NCBI GenBank assembly: GCA_031772625.1
Contig: CM062815.1
Location: forward strand, 602,318,505-602,382,504
Direction: 5' to 3'
Length of the DNA stretch: 64,000 nucleotides
Source: Pinus tabuliformis
Lineage: Eukaryota; Streptophyta; Pinopsida; Pinales; Pinaceae
Under the pieces are notes generated by a model. The model saw only the letters and a program-made list of their open reading frames with translations. It made no database searches and was not told the DNA's origin. This document shows positions 56,060 to 64,000 of this stretch, piece by piece. Both the position numbers and the translations under genes were made by a program. The first letter of the stretch is position 1; each line of letters starts with the position of its first letter.

Positions 56060-58249
56060 TTGTGCTCTCTTTGGGTAAAATATCATGTTTTCAAGATTAT
56101 GGTTGTCATGTATGGAGTCATGGTATACAATTGGCATTGTCATGCATGATGTTGATATGATTATGATTATATATGTATGTTGGCACAATTATATGCATAC
56201 TATATTACCAAACATCAATGTATCAACTATGGTTCATAATCAGTAGAGTTGATGCACTATATGTGCCAGAAACAGGTAATATATATACTTGTGTAGTATA
56301 GTGGAAAAGAAAGTAACATAAATCAAACTAATCTCAATCCTTAGATTTTTTAAAGCTTACTTAGAACTCATTGGAAAATAATGCAACAAAATCCTATTGT
56401 GAACTTAAAGAAGAAACTTGATCTTTATAATACTTTACCAACAAAATACATGATCTCACACATTAACTAATGCAAAACATTAATTGGTACCAAAAATCAA
56501 TCATTAACAAGTACAAGAAACTGTATGCTACAGAACTGGTACTAGAATCTCTGTGCTACAAGAATTAATCAGTGCAGGAATTTAACTCAACAGAAATCCA
56601 AGCAAGATTATGAACTATAAAAATGGACTATTATATGTCCTAAAAGATATACAAAACTACAAATCAACAAGCTCAATAACTATAACTTTATCCCGCAAAC
56701 CAAAGTAATGTCATTAACCTATAACACAAAAAATAAATCTACTAGTCTTTAGGAGAAATACACACAGCTATAAATATATCGATAACACTCTCTATTAGAA
56801 GATTAGTTCACACAATTCTTTAGAAACTCCTGTATTCAAGAAATTACTCCTTCATACTGAAAACATATCTATTTGCTGACTTAGAAAACAAAGTATTAAT
56901 ATGACATTGAAAAAAAAGTATGTTTACAGTACTACAAAATGAATGGTGATTATGAATTAGATCACATGACTATTGAAACAAAATGCTATCTGCAATAAAC
57001 TATAGAAAAAATCTCACCGAGATGATGTTGGTGGGCCCTTGCCAAGACCAACTGGTAACTTAAAGAAACCTACAGTCTACTGAAATGTAAAACACGATTT
57101 CATAATAGTCGCATCTGTATTAATATTTGGAAGAAAAAGTTTACAAATAGTTCCTAGGAAAACTTAACAACATAATCAAATATTACATACAAATGTTCAG
57201 ACTAGCATCATCTATCCTCATTTCTATCATCTACAGGTCCTCATTAAATAGAGAAATGACCTGGTATAAAAATAATAGAAAAATCTCAAGGAGATCGGTT
57301 TCATTATTCTTCACGTCCCAAGTTTTATCCTCATGACATGTAGTGCATGAGGATAAAACATATCTTTATAATTTGGCCAACCGCTGCTTTAAAAATACAC
57401 AAAAGAGATCGTGGTCAAAATTGCATGCTCTTTTCTCCTGCTGCGGGTACTGGATCACCGTCAGTCTTGGTATCGAAATGTTCCAGAACTCCTGTTACAG
57501 GTACCGAATGAGCAATATGCAGTACAAGTACCAGACGACTGCTGCATGGTGCGGGAATACTTGCTGCCAGTTGTAGTATGGGTATTGGATGAAGGGCTCA
57601 TCATGACCAAAGTATCTGTCTAATAAAAGTCCATCGTAACCTAATAAGAGTTTTAGAGAAATTTAATAACTACTCTAACCATTAATAAATCATAAAATTA
57701 TACTTAAAGAATTTTATACCTCATGTACAACAAAAAGGTCAACAAGGCATAATCCATGGTTTACTAAAGGGATAACTTGGGATATTTATGGAAAAAATAT
57801 GTATCAGAGAGGCAAAATTGGATGACTTAAGTTATAAAAAGCAAGCTCAACATTTGCCCATGCCCATTCCATTTCCTGTCCTCGTGCAACCCATAATATT
57901 CAAACTGCAAAATACAATTTCTAATCACAAGTCTTTATATTTGAATAATCAAAAGGCTTTAAAGCTTTTACTGTGTTTAAGTGTACTAAAAATCCATACA
58001 ATCTTTAAGCATTTCGCATAATGTATCAATGTTTCTTGTTCTGCACCTTAATATAAGCACATTTATATAAGTCATAATATGATATAGATGTGAAATTAGC
58101 TCTATGTGAAATGTGTAGAAAGAAAGATTCACTTGGTAAAAGAATATTGTGAGTAAGCATTCTATGCAATGGTTTAATGTGTAATTTTTTAATAGTTAGT
58201 AATTCACAGTCCAGAATGTTACTATGTGTGGATGGGTAATGTATACAAA
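56060..58249. other. Anonymous AT-rich DNA
   Basis: No gene or transposon domain recognised. Positions 57430-57600 are less AT-rich and repeat a GGTAC-type phrase several times, with open frames at 57343-57576 and 57411-57623 that resemble nothing known. Confidence 0.5.
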
Positions 58250-61160
58250 AGTGTAAAAGACAATGACTGAAGGTTCGACTGTACAAATTGCTTTCTGCAC
58301 ATCCCTTTACATCCACACAATGAAATCTTGAAAGCTTCCTCCGCAGAATTGATTGTTGAAAGTTTTGTTGACCAAGAAATTGCTTCATGCATTCAATTTC
58401 TCAAACAACATGCAAATCATGTAGTCCCACCTAAGATAAGATTGATTATGTCGAGTTTTCTTTGCACTCCGCACAAATTTTAATCAATTAATTAGCTTCG
58501 TTGGTTAATTTTGTGTTATGCTAAGAGTTTTGGCCACGGAAAGAGCTTTGTGCAGAGATCTTTCATTGTGTGCAGAGTTGTGTAAAGTTGCTCCAACAAT
58601 CTAAATATACCATTAATCTAACTTTCCTTCACTCTAATCCTCTGTCTTCACCATTAATTCTTCCTTGATACATAACTACCAAACGATCAAGTAAAGAATT
58701 TACTATGCATGAGATAGGAATTGTGCGAGACAATGGGGGTGTAGAGGGAAAATTAGTCTTAAACTATTTTCCATTTAAAACTTTTATAGGTTTATATATA
58801 CGCAATATGTGCGAGAAATAGAGGTGCAAAAGGAACTTGATTACTTTAATTCGATATGTAATGAAATTTCACATTTTCATATTACATAAAAGTTTCATGT
58901 TTTCTAATATGATGACATTTAAGATTTTCTACAATAAAAGTTTCGATTCCTCTTTCGTGCTCCGCACAATTATGACAATTTAGAGAGCACAACCATTAAT
59001 CAATTAATTAGTGAAGTATTTAGTGTGGAGTGTGGATGTTCACACAATAAAATCTTGAAAGCTTCCTTTGCACAATGGACTTCCTCCGCACTCCCGCACA
59101 TATGCCTAATTTCACAAAGATAACCATAAACAAAGTTTACACTGATTATGTAAAGAGTTTTGTGCAAAGAGATTTCATTGTATAGAGTTTTGTTTGCACC
59201 CTGCACAACCTTTACTAAATTGACTAACAATATTCAAAATACAGAGATATGGATTATTTATTATTAAAATATTACCAATGATACCATATGGGGCCACCAC
59301 TTGTATCAATGTTATTTCAAATAGCGGTAGACATATTATATTCACAATATGGTTCACACTTCCTCCTAAAGCCACTTAATAACATAGTGGTGAGGACTAT
59401 CATTGTTTATAGGTATCGAAAGCTTGTCATTATTCATAGGTATTGAAAACTTGTTTATAAGTGTGAGCATGTATAAATTGCATGGAAGGTTTTTCATGTT
59501 CCAAAATGCGGAGGTCTGCACAATGAAATCTCAAAAGCTTCCAACTATGAATCTTTGTGGAAGAAGGATGTATGGAGGATGGGGTAGGTGTGGGAGAACG
59601 GGGATGCAAAGGGAACTTTAATTAATTTAACTATGAACAAATTTCAAATTGATATTATTATGTTTCATTGTACGAAGCTTTTTCTGTGTGGAGTTTGTAA
59701 TGAAAGCTTTCATTGTGCAAAGGAAGATTCCTTCGTATAGTCAAAATTACAATGAAAGATCCACACAAGAAAAGTTCCGCTTAAAAAACTATAAACCTAA
59801 AAATCATAAATATAAATTAAATTAAATTAACTTTATAACCAAATCAAATTTATTTAATAATAAATTTATTCACATCTCTATGCAACTGCAATTCTGCGGA
59901 ACCATTAACAAATGCTTATGGAGAGAGCTTCCACTGTGTGAAGAGATTTTATTATGAGAGCACGACCTTTGATCAATTAATTAGCTCTATGCACCTATTC
60001 TTCCATATAACTAAATTTGTAAAACTTCTAGATGAAAAAGAGCTCAAAATGAAATAATGAAAAATAAACACAGTAGCAATACATCTCATAAAATTAACCA
60101 AATAAATGCCTTCCCTCCTGCATAAAGGACTTGCAACCCCGTACAACTATTAGCAAATTCTTATAAAAACAACTTTCACTTTGCAAAGAGAAAAAATCGT
60201 AATCGTTCAAGCATTGACTATCTTTCAGATTCATCATTTCTTGAAAAATACATCGTAGAGAGGTGTTCATTGACACTTTTTCTTATGTGTGGAGATTTCT
60301 GCTTCACAACTTGCCTCGGTGTTATTGCAAATATCAGTAGACATAGTGATATTTGCAATATAGTCCACATTTCTTCCTAAAGCCAACTAATAACATAGTG
60401 GTGGGGGTCAACATTGTTTATAGGTGTCGACTTGAACAAAAGTATTTTTTAAAATTTTACGACTAAAAAACTTGTTTATGAGTGTGAGTATGTATGAATT
60501 ATGACGAAGGTTTGTCATTATACAAAATGCAAAGGTCCACACAATGAAATCTTATCTCGTACAATGGATTTCCTGCACAACCTCATACATATGCCTAATT
60601 ACACAAAGATAAAGAGCTCTGCATAGAGTGATTTCATTACAACCTTTAGCTAATTGATTAGCAAAGTCTTGAGCACAAAAGAACTTGGTTCTACTTGACT
60701 ACGGAATCACTCTGTCTCTGAGAGATGTTCATTGACATTTGTGCATATGCGAAGAGTTTGTACTACGATAAAATCACTCAGCCTTTGAGAGGTGTTCACT
60801 GACATTTGTGCTTATGCGGAGAGTTTTCTACCAAGAGATTTCATTGTGCAAAGAGCTTTCAATATATAAAATTTTGTTCGCATTCCATAAACTTCAAGAT
60901 GTGCTACAATCTATCTTTCCTTTCCTTTAATTCTCTATCTTGGCCATTAACACTGACTCGATCAACAAATAATAAGCAATCAAGAAAATTAAAGGCGATA
61001 TTGGAAACTCTGCACAACGCACAATGTCGACGAGTAATTAATTTAACTATGATCAAATTTCAAATTAGTACTATTATGTTTCCTAGTTTGAAGCTTTTGT
61101 TGTGCAAATATTTTACTGTGCGGAGGACGGTGATTGTGCGGGACAATGGGGGTGTAGAGG
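58250..61160. repeat. Block of degenerate interspersed repeats
   Basis: Phrases recur at irregular spacing: AATGAAATCTTGAAAGCTTCC-like at 58320, 59046, 59522 and 60543; ATATGCCTAATT-CACAAAGATAA at about 59100 and 60590; CTAAAGCCA-CTAATAACATAGTGGTG at 59366 and 60377; GTGCGRGACAATGGGGGTGTAGAGGG at 58726 and 61136. The middle part looks like an old duplication of about 1 kb. No coding signature was found. Confidence 0.7.
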
Positions 61161-61174
61161 GAAAATTAATCTTA

Positions 61175-61176
<2 letters not shown>

Positions 61177-61239
<63 letters not shown>

Positions 61240-61242
61240 TAT

Positions 61243-61301
<59 letters not shown>

Positions 61302-61317
61302 TATATATATATCTATA
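61177..61317. repeat. Long (AT)n microsatellite with GATA interruptions
   Basis: About 140 bases of nearly pure TA, with short GATATAGATA breaks, lying directly against the poly-T end of the LINE. The open frames across it encode only Tyr-Ile repeats and are artefacts. Confidence 0.97.
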
Positions 61318-62021
61318 TTTTTTTTTTTTTTTTAACAATTTCGGCTGCTGATTGTATTCAAAAAAAGGGAGGGAGTCTAAGCTCCGGCATTACATGAGTT
61401 GGGCTCATAGGGTGAGCTTGCAACTGTATTACATTTAGGCGTTCAGCTGAATTGCTTTCATTTTTGTTTTCGACTTGAGGAGCACTAACACAGGTATAAA
61501 CTCGAACAAACTGAAACAACAGTAAACAGATTTTACATTTCATCTAATCTTTGCTTATGAGATTAATCTGTCGAATAATGGAGTCTTCTGGGCGGCTGAG
61601 AGCTTCTGCAATCTTAACGCTGAGGTACTGGAGCTGGGGGCACTGATCATTTTCATGTAGCAGGAAGAGTGCGGTCTTTGGTAACGCAGAAGAGTAAGCT
61701 GTTTATGGGAGCATAAGTCAACTAAGAGAGGACAAGTTAAGATGGAAAGGGGAGTTTGGGGATAAGAAAGACGCATCTCTGGATATATAGCCTGCAGTTT
61801 GAGAGATTTGAAGATCTGGATCACATGAAAGAAGGTTGGGCAGTCTCGGATTTTACATGCGCTGCATGATTTCAAAGGTACAGTGGGTTTAGCCGAGAGA
61901 TATAAGAGGATTTCCGGCGGAAAATGACAGAGAGCTTCAGTGTTATTGTAAGTTTGATCAAGACACGCCTTGTGGAGGGCACAGGTCCTTGGATAAGGGG
62001 TAATTGAGCTGGTCATGATAA

Positions 62022-62507
62022 TCAAGGAAGGAATTGATACGAATCCTCGGTATTGCAGAGAAGACTTCCTTTTGGTCGAGTGCAAGCTTGATTGGCACGT
62101 TTGTCTGCTTCCTGATTGATGGAGCGGAGGATATGATAGAGTTGAAAGTCTTGCGCTTGATTGATCCAGACTTGACATCTACTAATGGTTTGCTGCAAGA
62201 AGATATTGGAGGCTGTCCTTCTGCTAGTCATTAGATTTATAATGATGGTTGAGTCGCTGAAGATCACGACTTTCTGGATTCCTTGAGCCTGTAATTGCAG
62301 AATACCTTGGTAGAGAGCCAAAGCCTCAGCTCTGTTATTTGAAAGAATCCCTAGCCCCCATTCAAAGGAAACTAAGGGCTCTACATTGGGTTTGAAGATG
62401 ATGCCCCCTGCTCCCGTCGCTCCTGGGTTTGATTTGGAGGTGCCGTCAAAGAACAAGGAGTGGGTGTTGCTTGAGCGGAGCCAGCTGAAGAAGTCGTCAT
62501 GTTTTAG
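62022..62507 (-). pseudogene. LINE ORF2 RNase H domain
   Basis: Plant L1 elements carry an RNase H of plant type at the end of ORF2. Here the four acidic catalytic positions are all visible: FFDGTSKSNPGATGAGGI, NNRAEALALYQG, IFSDSTIIINLM and NQEADKRANQA. The frame is the same as the upstream zinc-finger part but is separated from it by stops, including one near 62508. It ends at a stop at 62022. Confidence 0.92.
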
Positions 62508-63107
62508 TCATATTTTCCATCTGTGGCTGTGAGTGTTGCCCGGGTTGCTGTGGGTTTTCATAGCTGGAGGGATGTTAGGCCTGTCTATCAAGCTCCCTAT
62601 GAATTCTTTTTCCTCTGTCCAAAGATTTGTTGTATCCATTTTTTTTGTGATCTTGCATGCAATGGTTTCGATTGCCAAACTTTTGGCCTTGTTACATAAA
62701 TGCCTGAGAGATGTCTCTTTGTCTTTGAATATCTTATTGTTCCGTGCAAGCCAGATCCTCCATAGAAGGGTCAGAGGGAGGGCATCCCACACACGCTTGG
62801 CAGGGTTATTTTTCTTGGATTGCCAAGGGTAATTTTTTTTCTAGTTGTTAAGGACTTCTTCAATGGATAGTTGAGGCTGCTAGAAGGAAGACATGGAAGG
62901 ATCAATGCTGTTCCAATAGGAAAATGCAAAGGGGCAAGAGATAAAAAGATGTTGAATAGATTCCTCTGCTTCTTGGCAATTAGGGCATCTGGAGGGGCCA
63001 TCAATGCCTCTTCTTTTAAGGTTCTCTGCAGTGAGATTTTTCCCTTTTAACAGCGCCCACATGAAGAATTTCACCTTAGGGATTGCTTCTGCTTTCCATA
63101 CAGTTTT
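62508..63107 (-). pseudogene. LINE ORF2 zinc-finger (zf-RVT) region
   Basis: Continues the same minus-strand frame. KFFMWALLKGKNLTAENLKR and CPNCQEAEESIQHLFISCPF are the reverse-transcriptase-associated zinc-binding domain, with the CX2C and HX4C residues present. It is followed by LLWRIWLARNNKIF. In-frame stops after 62880 and near 62830 break it. Confidence 0.9.
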
Positions 63108-64000
63108 TCAATGCAGCCATGCTGTTGTCGGATAGTCTTTGTTGCATAAGTAGTCATAAACTGCCTTTGTTGTATAGCTAGTGCCAGAGGGATCCCATCT
63201 GAAAGTGTCCTTGTCATTTTTTAGAGTGGGTGCAATGCTGTGGAGGTGTGTGCAGAATTGGTCGAATTTCTCTTTGAGACGTTGAGGGATAGGAGGAAAA
63301 ATCCATTGCTTCCAAGCATGGGATATTGCGTCCCATTGAGACAGTTGTTCTAGGTTGCAAATTCCTTTGCTTTGGAGAAAAAATATTATTGCAGCCATAC
63401 CTGGGAGGCTGTTGAGAGGCGGATTCCCCATTATTTTGTCAGCGCCGATGTTGATTTCCCTGCCTCCTTTAGGCACCTTGGAGACGTTTTGAGCCATAAA
63501 GGGGATGGATTTTTTACACAGCTTCCAGATCTTTGTGCAGCTTCTATTGGGTAGTTCGACTGTGAGAAGTTGCTGCCGAGGATGACTGATGTATTTAGCC
63601 TCTAAAACTTTTTTCCACCATGTTTTTTGTCCTTCAATTAGTCTCCAGACTAATTTTCCGCCAAAGGCAAGATTTGTGAGTGATGGAGATCGGATGCCAA
63701 GGCCTCGTTTCTCTTGGCTTTGAATGACATGTTTCCATCCTACCAAATTGAATTTTTTTCTCTCGTTTCCCCCCCCCCGCTAAAGGAAGAATCTGAGAGC
63801 ACTGTCCATTTTTTTGAAGAACGATGCTGGAGCTTGAGTAAGGGAAAATTGATAAAGGGGAAGAGAGGAAAGGCCCGATTTGAGGAGCACCAGCCTACCA
63901 GCTGGGTTGAGCCAAGAGGTTCCCCATTTTTGGATTTTACTTTTCATTTTGTCCAGAATTGTTTCCCAAACATCAGCCCTTATTTTCCTTATACTTACAG
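63108..64000 (-). pseudogene. LINE ORF2 reverse transcriptase C-terminal part
   Basis: The 212-residue frame 63108-63746 begins VGWKHVIQSQEKRGLGIRSP and includes NLAFGGKLVWRL, the region after the polymerase core in plant LINEs. Upstream, 63750-64000 reads as WLNPAGRLVLLKSGLSSLPLY in the same family pattern, with a C-run and stop near 63770. The catalytic core is outside the window. A TGA at about 63106 separates it from the zinc-finger part. Confidence 0.88.

Larger units (their letters stand above)
61318..64000 (-). mobile_element. L1-type LINE, 3' part, running off the window
   Basis: The minus-strand element ends in an A-tail (T at 61318-61334), preceded by a 3' untranslated region of about 690 bp (61335-62021) and ORF2. 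Its 5' part lies beyond 64000. The position of the tail against an AT microsatellite suits LINE insertion at an AT-rich target. No target duplication can be tested because the other end is missing. Confidence 0.9.

Noticed and set aside
61102..61335. Open frame of Tyr-Ile repeats
   Set aside because: It is only the translation of a TA microsatellite.

Overview
This window is nuclear DNA from a land plant, and almost all of it is transposable elements. I infer a large-genome gymnosperm such as a conifer. The grounds are several LTR-retrotransposon families nested inside one another, one isolated intronless L-type lectin receptor kinase, plant Ty3/gypsy signatures (a primer-binding site matching tRNA-Asp, an Athila-type protease and reverse transcriptase), plant Ty1/copia signatures (tRNA-iMet primer sites) and L1-type LINEs. 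No sequence search was possible, so the taxon is inference.

Region by region. (1) 1-11256: a minus-strand copia element (C), its 3' LTR cut by the window start and its 970-bp 5' LTR at 10287-11256. Its interior is split by a complete minus-strand copia element (A, 1462-7002) with perfect CTTAA target duplications. The gag of A carries a tRNA-derived SINE with 16-bp target duplications. (2) 11257-16300: AT-rich and T-rich noncoding DNA, plus a 1.67-kb minus-strand LINE-like retroposon inserted into a tandem repeat with a perfect 15-bp target duplication. (3) 16301-35202: a pair of diverged 552-bp direct repeats, probably LTRs of a gag-only element, flank a 14.8-kb Athila-like gypsy element (17320-32091). 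That element has two 2092-bp LTRs, a one-frame gag-pol (19796-25171) and a second long frame downstream of pol (27095-29971). (4) 35203-38960: a 64-bp tandem array whose units look like tRNA-iMet primer sites, a decayed Athila-like protease, a truncated C-type LTR, microsatellites and a tandem duplication next to the kinase gene. (5) 39063-40958: the only convincing host gene, an intact 631-aa lectin receptor kinase on the plus strand. (6) 40959-49226: noncoding DNA, a 2.0-kb hAT-like DNA transposon with 8-bp target duplications, the tail of another copia element, and a broken minus-strand gypsy pol. (7) 49227-56059: a long LTR with its own tRNA-iMet primer site, interrupted by a plus-strand copia element (B). 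(8) 56060-61317: anonymous AT-rich DNA and a block of degenerate repeats, ending in an AT microsatellite. (9) 61318-64000: the 3' end of a minus-strand L1-type LINE, running off the window.

Two patterns stand out. In the Athila-like element every internal stop codon (nine of nine, none TGA) sits where one C-to-T change from CAG or CAA would create it, while both long frames stay in register; this looks like methylation-driven decay of an otherwise whole coding region. The same element carries an 11-bp motif, TTCTACAGGAA, again and again: reverse-complemented in the LTRs, as 21-bp tandem copies and a perfect hairpin in the untranslated part, and as in-frame 36-bp repeats in the second reading frame. 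Nothing I know of the family explains this motif.
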